Shown here: piece by piece, positions 34,508 to 43,368 of the stretch
Layout of the letters: each line of letters starts with the position of its first letter
How positions within the stretch are numbered: position 1 is the first letter of the stretch
NCBI GenBank assembly: GCA_046344715.1
Contig: JBKDKX010000002.1
Coordinates: 1-64,000, forward strand
Direction of reading: 5' to 3'
DNA from: CAZAQK01 sp046344715
GTDB taxonomy: Bacteria; Pseudomonadota; Alphaproteobacteria; Rickettsiales; SXRF01
Length of the DNA: 64,000 nt
The notes under the pieces: model-generated
Databases searched by the model: none
Told to the model about the DNA's origin: nothing
The model's input: only the letters and a program-made list of their open reading frames with translations
Position numbers and translations under genes: made by a program

Positions 34508-36162
34508 CGCAGCATGCCCTGACTGTCATCGCGCAGGCCTGGATTGTTCAGGCGATGCTCACGGTACATCTTGGTAAGTTGTGGTAGTAGCCCTTTGGTA
34601 TTGGCGCTGCCAAACTCTGCAGAAAGTTCTGCAATAATTGCAGGGATTTCGTGGTGCTGTTTGCTTCTGGTACTGTAATGTGTGTAGCGCGCGTCCTGTT
34701 CACCAAAGAAAACCGAGCAACGTTCAGCAAATGTGTTTAGCATACTAAGTGATCTTCGCAGTGTCACATAGTAAGGATATGGTTCTATTATGGCTTCTGC
34801 ACCGTCCTGCGATTTCAAGGCCGGCAACGCTTTTTTGAGCAGTGCATGTTCTGCTGGTTTCAGGTGATTTCCATCTGCTGCTTTTTTTACCAAATCATGA
34901 ACTGTCTTTAAATTTGCCCTGTCCGCTTTAATAGCTTGTTCAAGGTAATGCCTGTTGTAGTAGGTAAAATTCGATTCCTGATTTAAGTCCCTGTGGTGCT
35001 CAAATTCATGGCGGCCAACCCTTTGGACTTCACGGTAATTGAAGTCATCAAGGGCGTTGCCGCCGGCAATAATTATAAAATTATTGGTTGAAGGGTTATG
35101 TGGCTGCAGTGGTGTGGCGCCGCTATATGCGCCGCCGGCAGTTTCCCAGTCTTCGCTTGTGTATCCAAGTATGTCATTAAAACTGGCGAGCCGAGTTTCA
35201 TTGGTCAGTATGATTGCGGTATTGGTTCTCAGGGCATTGCGCAGCAGGCGTGGTTGCATGTGTTTTGCCAATGCTTCTGCTGCCTCAATTTCCTTTGCCT
35301 TAAATTTTGGTGCATAGGGATTACTTACTTTCTCCGCCAGATCACGCACCACTGCTTCTACACGTATCTCAAGACCGTGTTTAATTACATCTTCTATTTT
35401 GGGTAATCTACCCCGGGTTAGAGTAGCTACACCTGCAGAAAAATTATGCACGATCTCAGGATCATAATTATTTGTCTGCAGCAGTGCATCAAGTGCATGC
35501 TTATAATGATCTGCGATGGCAGCTTGTCCTTTATATTCCAGTTCTGCCAGTGCTTCCTGCATAAGCTGGTTGGCTAGTGGCATGATATATTTTTTTATGC
35601 GTTGCTTGAATATAGGATCGGGAAGATGAGTATGATCAATATGCTGGCTGGCGTTAAACTGGCCTTTTTGTTCTCTCTCCCGCTGCAAGTTGTTGTAGGT
35701 GGTATAGGCATTATTTTGATTTACTTCTGATGGGTCAATACCATCTTTGGCCAGCTCTTGCTTCACGTACTCAGCGTCGCTCTTGGGTAAGATATAGTCA
35801 TCAACACGCTCATACAGACTTTCGGGAGAGAGCGCCCTACGGATTTTATTTTTAGCCTTTTCACCAAACTGCCCGTAAGGCATATGACCGGCATTAATTG
35901 TTGATGAAAAATACATATCGGCGGCGGCGTTTGAAAATAAATCGCGCCCGTGGATGAATACGCGACTGCCTGTTGGGTTAGCAGGGCGATATACGGCAAA
36001 ATTGCTGTCTCGGGTTCTGTCGTCGAACTGAGTTCGTGATTGCAAATCAAGCAATCTCACGCCCAGAAGATTGCTATCCAGAAGCTCTTGCGCCAGCTTT
36101 TTACGATCATTGGTCAGGCGTATAGAAGCTCGAATATTGTGTAAGCCGTAAGTTTCTGTCAT
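34504..36162 (-). CDS. Orphan protein with HEFEH zinc-protease-like motif
   Basis: A 552-residue protein of unrecognised family. The notable feature is HEFEH at residues 385-389 (GRHEFEHHRD), matching HExxH, the zincin metalloprotease signature; E480 and E488 in a later helix (FAERCSVFFGE) are candidate third metal ligands. The N-terminal half is helical and charged, with many Asn and Gln residues; the segment before the motif (NNFIIIAGGNALDDFNYREVQ) is strand-like, as expected upstream of a zincin active-site helix. No signal peptide or membrane helix. A TATAAT lies six bases before the ATG and no ribosome site is present, so the mRNA may be leaderless. Possible roles are cytosolic protease or secreted effector; neither is shown. 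Confidence 0.75.
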   Translation of the reverse strand: MTETYGLHNIRASIRLTNDRKKLAQELLDSNLLGVRLLDLQSRTQFDDRTRDSNFAVYRPANPTGSRVFIHGRDLFSNAAADMYFSSTINAGHMPYGQFGEKAKNKIRRALSPESLYERVDDYILPKSDAEYVKQELAKDGIDPSEVNQNNAYTTYNNLQREREQKGQFNASQHIDHTHLPDPIFKQRIKKYIMPLANQLMQEALAELEYKGQAAIADHYKHALDALLQTNNYDPEIVHNFSAGVATLTRGRLPKIEDVIKHGLEIRVEAVVRDLAEKVSNPYAPKFKAKEIEAAEALAKHMQPRLLRNALRTNTAIILTNETRLASFNDILGYTSEDWETAGGAYSGATPLQPHNPSTNNFIIIAGGNALDDFNYREVQRVGRHEFEHHRDLNQESNFTYYNRHYLEQAIKADRANLKTVHDLVKKAADGNHLKPAEHALLKKALPALKSQDGAEAIIEPYPYYVTLRRSLSMLNTFAERCSVFFGEQDARYTHYSTRSKQHHEIPAIIAELSAEFGSANTKGLLPQLTKMYREHRLNNPGLRDDSQGMLR

Positions 36163-36168
36163 AACACC

Positions 36169-36174
36169 ATTATA
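36169..36174 (-). promoter_or_regulatory. -10 box six bases before the HEFEH gene start
   Basis: On the minus strand TATAAT is followed by GGTGTT and then the ATG at 36162, the same spacing as at 10651-10663. No convincing -35 element is seen at 16-18 bases. The arrangement predicts transcription starting at the start codon. Confidence 0.45.
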
Positions 36175-36257
36175 AATGGCAAAACTTGAGCGTTGTGTGA
36201 CAGTTCTGTTAATGTTTTTTCATGTATATTTTAATATAAATCAAAGGTTTAATTCGT

Positions 36258-37190
36258 ATGACGCCCGCTATTGAAATACGTCAGCTGCAAAAAACCTATG
36301 TAGATGGGAAGAAAAACCAGCACAAGGTGGCGCTTAAGGGTATCGATCTTACGGTGCCGCGTGGGGCATTTTTTGGCCTGCTTGGGCCCAATGGTGCCGG
36401 TAAATCTACGATGATAAATATTCTTGCTGGGCTGGTTAGAAAAACCAGTGGGGAAGCAAAAATTTGCGGATTTGATATTGAAAAAGACATGCGTCAGGCG
36501 CGTGTGTCACTCGGTGTGGTGCCGCAGGAACTGGTGCTTGATACGTTTTTTACCGTGCGTCAGGCGCTCGACATTCACGCAGGCTATTACGGTGTGCCGA
36601 AAGAAAAACGGCGTACGCAGGAAATTCTCGATGCGATGGGTCTATCTGACAAAGCTGATATTCATTCGCGTCGCCTTTCTGGTGGGATGCGCCGCCGGTT
36701 GCTGATTGCAAAAGCACTGGTGCATACACCGCCCGTATTGATTTTAGATGAACCAACGGCAGGGGTGGATGTGGAGCTGCGCACACAATTGTGGGAATAT
36801 GTTCGCAAGCTCAATAAAGCCGGTACCACCGTGCTACTAACTACGCACTACCTCGAAGAAGCCGAGGAACTCTGTGATGAAATTGCCGTGATTAATCACG
36901 GTGAGGTGGTGGCGTGCGATAAAAAATCCAATCTGCTGCGTTCATTTGACAGCAAGCAACTGGTGATAACGCCTGTGCAGAAACTTGCCGCAGTTCCTGC
37001 ACAACTTCAGCAATACTCAGCAAACCTTGATGATGATGGCAGGCTGCTTATCAGCTATAAGCCGAGTAAAGCTGCCATTGGCGACATTCTGGATATGGTA
37101 AAATCCGCCGGTATTACCGTGCAGGATATTTCCACCAAAGAAGCTGATCTGGAAGATATTTTTATTCATCTCACCAGCAAAGTTGCCTGA
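36258..37190 (+). CDS. ABC-2-type transporter ATP-binding protein (YadG-like)
   Basis: A 310-residue ATPase with Walker A GPNGAGKST, Q-loop VVPQELVLD, signature LSGGMRRRLLIAKAL, Walker B VLILDEPTAGVD and switch His in TTHYLEEAEE. The C-terminal extension (about 225-310) ends with KEADLEDIFIHLTSK, typical of ABC-2 exporter ATPases of the CcmA/YadG group. It would power export of an unknown substrate, but no ABC-2 permease gene is next to it; the following gene overlaps its stop (TGATG) and is an rRNA methyltransferase. The permease may be elsewhere. Confidence 0.9.
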   Translation: MTPAIEIRQLQKTYVDGKKNQHKVALKGIDLTVPRGAFFGLLGPNGAGKSTMINILAGLVRKTSGEAKICGFDIEKDMRQARVSLGVVPQELVLDTFFTVRQALDIHAGYYGVPKEKRRTQEILDAMGLSDKADIHSRRLSGGMRRRLLIAKALVHTPPVLILDEPTAGVDVELRTQLWEYVRKLNKAGTTVLLTTHYLEEAEELCDEIAVINHGEVVACDKKSNLLRSFDSKQLVITPVQKLAAVPAQLQQYSANLDDDGRLLISYKPSKAAIGDILDMVKSAGITVQDISTKEADLEDIFIHLTSKVA

Positions 37191-38371
37191 TGAGGCTTTC
37201 GCCCATTCGCCTAAAAAAGGAATGTGAGGCGGCGGTACGCGCAGGCATGCCGTGGATTTACGCTGGCGATATGATTGAATCGTCCGAACATCTCTTGATT
37301 CCGGCGGGTAGCCTCGTTACTGTTGAAAATGCCAAAGGCCAGCGCGTGGGCACGGGTTATTTTAATGCAGCATCACCCATTGCTTGCCGTATGCTTACAT
37401 TGCGTGATGAGCCTATAGATGCAGCTTTTTTCCGCACACGCATTGAAAAAGCAATGGCAGCCCGCGAGAAGAAAATAGCCGTACCCTATTATCGCTTAGT
37501 GCATTCCGAAGCGGATGGCTTACCAGGATTGCTGGTGGACAGGTTTGGTGATGCGCTGGTAGTGCAGGTGGGAACAGCAGGGATGGAAGCATTGCAACCA
37601 CTGTGGATGGACGCACTTGAGGAAATAGTAAAACCAACAACCATTATTTTCAGAAATGATACATCGGCACGCAATTTAGAAAAATTAGCGCAGGGTGTGC
37701 GTGTCGTAAAAGGCGAGTTTTCTGGTTACATAAAGCTTCAGGAAAACGATTGCATTTATCTGGCAGATTTGCTCAAAGGCCAGAAGACAGGGTGGTTTTA
37801 TGACCAGCGCGATAATCGCAAAATGGTTGCCGACATGGCTAAAGGAAGAACTGTGCTGGATGTGTTTTCCCATTCCGGAGGTTTCGCACTACTTGCAGCA
37901 AAAGAAGGGGCGCGTGCGGTGACACTGGTAGACAGCTCACAGCTTGCACTCGATTTAGCAAAGCAGGCAGCATCACTCAATCAGGTTGAAGAAAAATGCG
38001 AATATCTTAAGGGTGATGCAGCGGAGGTGATGCAGGCTTTGCAAAAAGAGGGCAGGCAGTTTGATGTGGTACTGGTGGATCCGCCTGCCTACATCAAAAG
38101 CAAAAAAGATTTTGAAGCAGGCATGAAAGGCTACGAGAAATTAGCGCGGCTGGCGGCACCTTTAATAAAACCGGATGGTTATATATTTATGGCGTCCTGC
38201 TCGCATCATGCCTCGCGCTCGCGGTTTAACAAAGCGGTGGTGGATGGCTTGAAAAAAGGCGGACGGCAAGGGAAAGCGCTCAAAGAAACCGGTGCTAGCT
38301 GTGATCACCCACGCCATCCGGCGTTACCACAGAGTGAATATTTGAAGGGAATATTGCTACATATTGCTTGA
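37190..38371 (+). CDS. rlmI: Class I rRNA large-subunit methyltransferase (RlmI-like)
   Basis: A 393-residue protein with an N-terminal PUA domain (residues about 1-75), a central EEHEE-like region, and a C-terminal Rossmann methyltransferase domain: SAM motif DVFSHSGGFALLAAKEGA, acidic VTLVDSSQLALDLAKQAA, catalytic VLVDPPAYIKSK and ASCSHHAS with the candidate catalytic Cys. This layout is that of RlmI, which makes m5C1962 in 23S rRNA. The ATG overlaps the stop of the ABC ATPase gene, so they are coupled in translation, although no functional link is obvious. Confidence 0.9.
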   Translation: MRLSPIRLKKECEAAVRAGMPWIYAGDMIESSEHLLIPAGSLVTVENAKGQRVGTGYFNAASPIACRMLTLRDEPIDAAFFRTRIEKAMAAREKKIAVPYYRLVHSEADGLPGLLVDRFGDALVVQVGTAGMEALQPLWMDALEEIVKPTTIIFRNDTSARNLEKLAQGVRVVKGEFSGYIKLQENDCIYLADLLKGQKTGWFYDQRDNRKMVADMAKGRTVLDVFSHSGGFALLAAKEGARAVTLVDSSQLALDLAKQAASLNQVEEKCEYLKGDAAEVMQALQKEGRQFDVVLVDPPAYIKSKKDFEAGMKGYEKLARLAAPLIKPDGYIFMASCSHHASRSRFNKAVVDGLKKGGRQGKALKETGASCDHPRHPALPQSEYLKGILLHIA

Positions 38372-38438
38372 AAAGAAAAACTATTGCCTGAGTAATAACT
38401 TCAATTATAAATATAAAATATCCTCACAGGAGACATAA

Positions 38439-38684
38439 ATGAAATCACTATTTATTATTGTGGCACTGCTTGCGGTTGCGGGATGCACTACGCCAATGAC
38501 AACGCTTAAACATCCCAAAAGTGAGCAAGTGGTGACTTGCGGTGGCAGTGCAACGGGTGCGATGGTTGGGGGCGTTATTGGTTACCATATCCAGAAAAAC
38601 AATGACACAGATTGCGTTGGTAATTATGAAAAACAAGGATTCATAAAAGTCGATAGCACTGAAAATAAAACAGAAAAAAAATAG
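38439..38684 (+). CDS. Small lipoprotein, 81 residues
   Basis: A short lipoprotein with a clear signal (FIIVALLAVAGC lipobox) and strong AGGAG ribosome site before ATG 38439. The mature part contains a Gly-rich zipper-like stretch (GGSATGAMVGGVIGYHI) and two further cysteines (VTCGGS, DTDCVGN) that could pair. The tail is Lys/Glu-rich. It resembles small glycine-zipper lipoproteins but I cannot assign a family. It lies just before mscL on the same strand. Confidence 0.7.
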   Translation: MKSLFIIVALLAVAGCTTPMTTLKHPKSEQVVTCGGSATGAMVGGVIGYHIQKNNDTDCVGNYEKQGFIKVDSTENKTEKK

Positions 38685-38691
38685 GAATTTT

Positions 38692-39096
38692 ATGCTGAAC
38701 GAATTCAAACAGTTTATTTCCCGTGGTAATGTAGTTGATCTTGCGGTGGGTATTATTTTAGGTGCTGCGTTTACCGGCATTGTAAGTTCGTTGGTTGCCG
38801 ATATTATCATGCCTCCAATTGGTATCATCATGGGTGGAATTGATTTCAAAGATTACTTCGTAAATCTCTCGGGCGGTGAATATGCAACGCTTGCGGCAGC
38901 AAAAGCAGCTGGTGCAGCCACTATTAATTATGGCGTGTTCCTGAATCAGGTGGTGAATTTCCTGATCGTGGGCTTTGCGGTATTCATGCTGGTGAAGCAG
39001 GTGAATCGCTTCCAGAAAAAGCAGGAAGCTGCACCCGCTGCTCCTCCGCGCCAGGAAGTGCTGCTCGCAGAAATCCGCGATTTGCTGAAGAAGTAG
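38692..39096 (+). CDS. mscL: Large-conductance mechanosensitive channel
   Basis: A 134-residue MscL with the N-terminal helix FKQFISRGNVVDLAVGIILGAAF, TM1 with the Gly/Ala packing face, periplasmic loop, TM2 (VVNFLIVGFAVFMLVKQVN) and a charged C-terminal helix bundle ending in LLAEIRDLLKK. It opens on membrane tension to release solutes in hypo-osmotic shock. Length and topology are normal. The stop is only 2 bases from the convergent putA stop. Confidence 0.97.
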   Translation: MLNEFKQFISRGNVVDLAVGIILGAAFTGIVSSLVADIIMPPIGIIMGGIDFKDYFVNLSGGEYATLAAAKAAGAATINYGVFLNQVVNFLIVGFAVFMLVKQVNRFQKKQEAAPAAPPRQEVLLAEIRDLLKK

Positions 39097-39098
39097 TT

Positions 39099-42000
39099 CT
39101 AATTGTCCGATAACAAGCCAACATTGCCGCCAATGGCGGCAGTGTTTCTGCTTATGGTACGTTCAGTGACAAAGCGCAGCATGTAATGCGGGCCGCCCGC
39201 TTTGGGGCCGGTACCGGATAATCCTTCGCCGCCGAAAGGTTGCACGCCTACCGTTGCGCCGATCATGCTGCGATTCACATAAATATTGCCTGCGCGTATG
39301 CGTGTACTGAAAAATGCAATATTGCTTTCGATACGGCTGTGTATGCCAAACGTAAGGCCGTAACCTGTGGAATTAATGGCATTTGCCACTCCCTCTAAAT
39401 CCTCCGCCTTGAAACGGATAAAGTGCAGCACTGGCCCAAAGATTTCTTTTTGCAGTTGAGTGATAGAGGAAATTTCAAATGCATGAGGCAGTACAATATT
39501 TTCATCCATATATTCTGGCGCACGCGCGGTTGCAATCAGCGTGGCTTCTTTTTTCATGCGGGCAATATGTCCAAGCAGGTTGTCTCGTGCTTCGGCGTCG
39601 ATCACAGGGCCAATATCGGTTGCAAATAATGCAGGATTGCCCACGCATAATTCCTGCATTGCGCCTTTAAGCAGTGGTATCAGTGCATCTGCTATATCGG
39701 CCTGTACATACAGCACGCGCAAGGCAGAGCAGCGTTGTCCAGCACTGCCGAAAGCAGAAAGCATAATATCATCCACCGCTGCTTCCAGCAGCGCAGAGCT
39801 ATCCACCACCATGCAATTCTGCCCACCGGTTTCTGCAATAAATGGAATGATACTGCCCGCGCGCGCAGCGAGTGCGCGGTTGATATGTTGAGCCGTCTCC
39901 ATCGAGCCAGTGAAACACACGCCAGAAATGGCTGGGTGTTTGACTAGCGCAGCACCAATCGTTCCATCACCAAATACCAGTTGCAGTACATGGGCTGGTA
40001 CACCTGCCTGATGCAATATTCCCACTACTCTCTGTGCAATACGCGGTGTTTGCTCCGCTGGTTTAGCGATAACACTATTGCCGGTAACCAGTGCGGCAGC
40101 AATCTGGCCCATGAAGATGGCAAGCGGGAAATTCCATGGGCTGATGCAAATAAATGTGCCGCGTGGTTGCAGCGATAATATGTTGCTCTCACCCGTTGCG
40201 CCATGCAGTGTTTCCGGCCTCAGGGTTGCGCGTGCCTGCGCGGCATAATAACGGCAGAAATCCACAGCTTCGCGCATTTCTGCCACAGCGTCGGGAATGG
40301 TTTTTTTTGCTTCATGAATAAGCAAAGAAATTATATCTGAGGATTCTGCTGCAAGCAGGTCTGCCATGCGCTCAAGTATTTCAGCACGCTCTTCCAGAGA
40401 TTTGCTGCTCCATGTGACAAAGCCAGCCTGCGCATCTTGCACCATTGTATCAATGTTAGAAAGCGGAGTATTTTGAGGGATGATGTATTCTTTTTGAGTA
40501 ATTGCTGCGGCTATTCCTTCGCACATGGCAAGATTTCCAAAATCAATGCCCTGTGAATTTTTTCGCTCTGATCCATAAAGTTCCGCAGGCGCTTGAATCA
40601 GTGGGTTGGCAGAGAATTCCGCTGCACGCGCTTTTTCAATGGGGTCTTGCAGCAGTGTTTCTACAGGTGTTGCATCGTCCATCAGTAGGTGCACGAACGA
40701 AGTATTTGCGCCATTTTCCAGCAAACGGCGGATGAGGTATGCCAGCAAATCCTTATGCTCGCCCACGGGGGCGTACATGCGACAGCGATAATCGGTAATA
40801 ACCTGTCGATATAAATCCTCACCCATGCCATGCAGTCGCTGGAATTCAAACGCATCTGGAGTTACACCGTAATGTCTTGCCATGGTGATGATAGCAGAAA
40901 CGGTACGGGCATTATGCGTGGCAAATTGTGGATAGAAACACTCTGTGGCTGCCAGTATTTTACCGGCGCAGGCGAGGTAGGAGATATCGGTATGTTCCTT
41001 ACGCGTGAATACCGGATAATCAGGTAACCCTGACAGTTGTGCGATTTTTATTTCTGAATCCCAATATGCACCTTTTACCAGACGTATTGGCATACGTTTC
41101 TTGCATGTGCGAGCAAGTGTGTGGAGATAAGCAACCATATCGTATGCACGTTTCTGGTATGCCTGTAATACAAATCCAATACCATCCCATTTGGAAAAAT
41201 CCGGATCAGCAAACAATTTGGTGAACACCAGAAGATTAATATCCGACCTCGATGATTCTTCTGCATCAATAGAAATTGGCACGTTATGCATCATCGCCAG
41301 CAGTGCAATTTGTTTGAGTCGTGGTAGTAATTCATCCATCACACGTTTATGCTGTGCAAGTTGGTAGCGCGGATGCAGGCCGGAGAGTTTTACCGAAAGG
41401 CTCGGTGGTGGAATATCAGGATGTTTTTTCACATGTTCAGCAATGTTCGTAATGGCTTCAAGATATGCGTTCAAATAATGTTCGGCCTGTGCGTTGCTGC
41501 GTGCGCCTTCGCCCAGCATGTCATAAGAAAAACAAAATCCCTGCATCTCAAAATCAGCAGAGTTTTTAAGTGCGGCATCAATCGTCTCACCTAGCACGAA
41601 CTGGCTGCCAATATGACGCATGGCAGTTTTTAGCGCTTCACGGATGATGGGTTCGCCCAACTTTCCTGCTAACCGAGACAGCGTAGGAACTGGGCTTCCT
41701 TCACCTTGCGAGAACTGCACAAATTTTCCGGTAAGTAGAAGCCCCCAGCTGGAGGCATTTACCAGCCATGAGCTGCTCTGGCCTAAATGTTTCTCCCACT
41801 GCGCTTCTTCAAACGTGGATTGTATCAGTCGATCAGCGGTGGTGGCATCAGGGATGCGAAGCAGTGCTTCAGCAAGACACATGATGGCAATGCCTTCCTC
41901 GCTATCCAGTCCATATTCCTGGAGAAAACTTTCTATACCTTGTTTGTGTTGTGATTCGCGTATGGCAGCGATGAGCAACTTTGTAGATTCATAGATACGA

Positions 42001-42143
42001 GGTTCCAATACTTCCAGAAAGGAAAGCTCTGGAACAAGACGCGCCACGGCATCCGTTTCATTCATAAATGCTTTAGCGCTGATTGCACGCTGCAGCGTCA
42101 GTAACTCTAAACTATAATCTGAAGGGCGTAATTGAAATGCCAT
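39099..42143 (-). CDS. putA: Bifunctional proline dehydrogenase / P5C dehydrogenase
   Basis: A 1014-residue PutA oxidising proline to glutamate with substrate channelling. Residues about 90-470 form the FAD-dependent PRODH barrel (RLVKGAYWDSEIKIAQL, FATHNARTVSAII), and residues about 540-1000 form the aldehyde dehydrogenase domain (ISPWNFPLAIFMGQIA, ETGGQNCMVVDS, catalytic Cys in GSAGQRCSALRVLY, ending FGGEGLSGTGPKAGGPHYMLRF). The N-terminal ribbon-helix-helix DNA-binding domain of trifunctional PutA is absent and the length matches minimalist type A PutA, so it should not repress its own gene. A single gene convergent with mscL. Confidence 0.97.
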   Translation of the reverse strand: MAFQLRPSDYSLELLTLQRAISAKAFMNETDAVARLVPELSFLEVLEPRIYESTKLLIAAIRESQHKQGIESFLQEYGLDSEEGIAIMCLAEALLRIPDATTADRLIQSTFEEAQWEKHLGQSSSWLVNASSWGLLLTGKFVQFSQGEGSPVPTLSRLAGKLGEPIIREALKTAMRHIGSQFVLGETIDAALKNSADFEMQGFCFSYDMLGEGARSNAQAEHYLNAYLEAITNIAEHVKKHPDIPPPSLSVKLSGLHPRYQLAQHKRVMDELLPRLKQIALLAMMHNVPISIDAEESSRSDINLLVFTKLFADPDFSKWDGIGFVLQAYQKRAYDMVAYLHTLARTCKKRMPIRLVKGAYWDSEIKIAQLSGLPDYPVFTRKEHTDISYLACAGKILAATECFYPQFATHNARTVSAIITMARHYGVTPDAFEFQRLHGMGEDLYRQVITDYRCRMYAPVGEHKDLLAYLIRRLLENGANTSFVHLLMDDATPVETLLQDPIEKARAAEFSANPLIQAPAELYGSERKNSQGIDFGNLAMCEGIAAAITQKEYIIPQNTPLSNIDTMVQDAQAGFVTWSSKSLEERAEILERMADLLAAESSDIISLLIHEAKKTIPDAVAEMREAVDFCRYYAAQARATLRPETLHGATGESNILSLQPRGTFICISPWNFPLAIFMGQIAAALVTGNSVIAKPAEQTPRIAQRVVGILHQAGVPAHVLQLVFGDGTIGAALVKHPAISGVCFTGSMETAQHINRALAARAGSIIPFIAETGGQNCMVVDSSALLEAAVDDIMLSAFGSAGQRCSALRVLYVQADIADALIPLLKGAMQELCVGNPALFATDIGPVIDAEARDNLLGHIARMKKEATLIATARAPEYMDENIVLPHAFEISSITQLQKEIFGPVLHFIRFKAEDLEGVANAINSTGYGLTFGIHSRIESNIAFFSTRIRAGNIYVNRSMIGATVGVQPFGGEGLSGTGPKAGGPHYMLRFVTERTISRNTAAIGGNVGLLSDN

Positions 42144-42177
42144 GCAGCCATGCTACGGCAAAACCGCACGATTGCAA

Positions 42178-43368
42178 TTAGGATTTGCGCGCCGCCATAC
42201 GCAGCACAATATATCCCCACAAGGTGGAAAGCAGCGAGCCGCCAATAACGCCAATTTTTACGAACTCCTGCATTTCATAGCTTGGGAATGCTAATATGCC
42301 GATGAACAAGCTCATGGTGAAGCCAATACCAGCGAGAATGGATACACCATAAATATGCAACCAGTTTGCGCCATGGGGTTTTGCAGCTAGCTTCAGAGTA
42401 ATAAGAAGCCATGTAATGCCAAAGATACCAATTTGTTTTCCAAAGAAAAGGCTCAGCGCAATGCCAAGCGGTAATGGTGCGAATATATCGGATGCTTGCA
42501 TATCGGAGAAGCTGATACCTGCGCTGGTAAAGGCAAATATAGGAAGCACCAGAAAACTTACCCATGGGTGCAGGAAGTGTATTACTCCATTAACAGGGGA
42601 ATGGCGCGCATTGAGCTTATTACGCATGGGGATAGCCATACCAACGGCAACGCCTGCCACGGTGGTGTGGATGCCGGAATGATAAAAACAGAACCACAGA
42701 TAAATGCCCAGCAGGAAATAGGGTGCCATGGTGGTAATGTTGGCGCGGTTTAATGCAAATAAACCGACAAGTCCTGCAGCCGCCATCAATAGCGGCATCA
42801 GCGCAAGCGAAGTGTTGTAAAAGGCGGCGATAATAAGTATCGCCCCCAGATCATCAAATATAGCGATTGCGAGCAGGAAAATCTTTATGGACGATGGAAT
42901 GCCTTTTCCCACCAGCATCAGCACACACAGCGCAAAAGCAATATCGGTTGCCGATGGAATCGCCCAGCCAGCATGGTTTTCCGGCAGATGCCAGTTAAAG
43001 CCCATATAGATAGCGGCAGGAACAATCATGCCGCCTGCGGCGGCAGCAAGCGGCAAAAGCACCTGACTTTTTTCTGTCAGGAAGCCTTCACACATCTCAC
43101 GCTTGAGTTCTAGCCCCACAATCAGGAAGAAGAACACCATTAGTATGTCTTTTACCCAGTTTTTCAGTGGTTCACTGGCGGCATGGCCAGCGTAACTGAA
43201 GCCAATTTCGGCAGAGATGAAATCTTTATAGGCATCATGAAGGCCGGAATTAGCGGCAAGAATGGCCAGTACCGCAAAGGCAATCATCACCAGCCCGCTC
43301 GCCGATTCTGTTTCCATGAATTGGCGGAGGATTTTGGGGAGTATGCCTTTTACTGGTTTTTCATCCAT
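42178..43368 (-). CDS. nhaA: Na+/H+ antiporter NhaA
   Basis: A 396-residue NhaA with about 12 helices. The Asp pair of the transport site is in AIAIFDDLGAILIIAAFY, with the unwound-helix region SATDIAFALCVLMLVGKG. The C-terminal helices and length match E. coli NhaA (388). It exports Na+ in exchange for H+, controlling cytoplasmic pH and salt. Its start overlaps the gcvPB stop by 19 bases, so it appears to be the last gene of the glycine cleavage operon, an association without an obvious metabolic reason. Confidence 0.96.
   Translation of the reverse strand: MDEKPVKGILPKILRQFMETESASGLVMIAFAVLAILAANSGLHDAYKDFISAEIGFSYAGHAASEPLKNWVKDILMVFFFLIVGLELKREMCEGFLTEKSQVLLPLAAAAGGMIVPAAIYMGFNWHLPENHAGWAIPSATDIAFALCVLMLVGKGIPSSIKIFLLAIAIFDDLGAILIIAAFYNTSLALMPLLMAAAGLVGLFALNRANITTMAPYFLLGIYLWFCFYHSGIHTTVAGVAVGMAIPMRNKLNARHSPVNGVIHFLHPWVSFLVLPIFAFTSAGISFSDMQASDIFAPLPLGIALSLFFGKQIGIFGITWLLITLKLAAKPHGANWLHIYGVSILAGIGFTMSLFIGILAFPSYEMQEFVKIGVIGGSLLSTLWGYIVLRMAARKS

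Noticed and set aside
34504..36162. Naming the HEFEH protein as a member of a known peptidase family
   Set aside because: HExxH alone occurs by chance fairly often, and I see no second motif specific for any MEROPS family, so the call stays descriptive.
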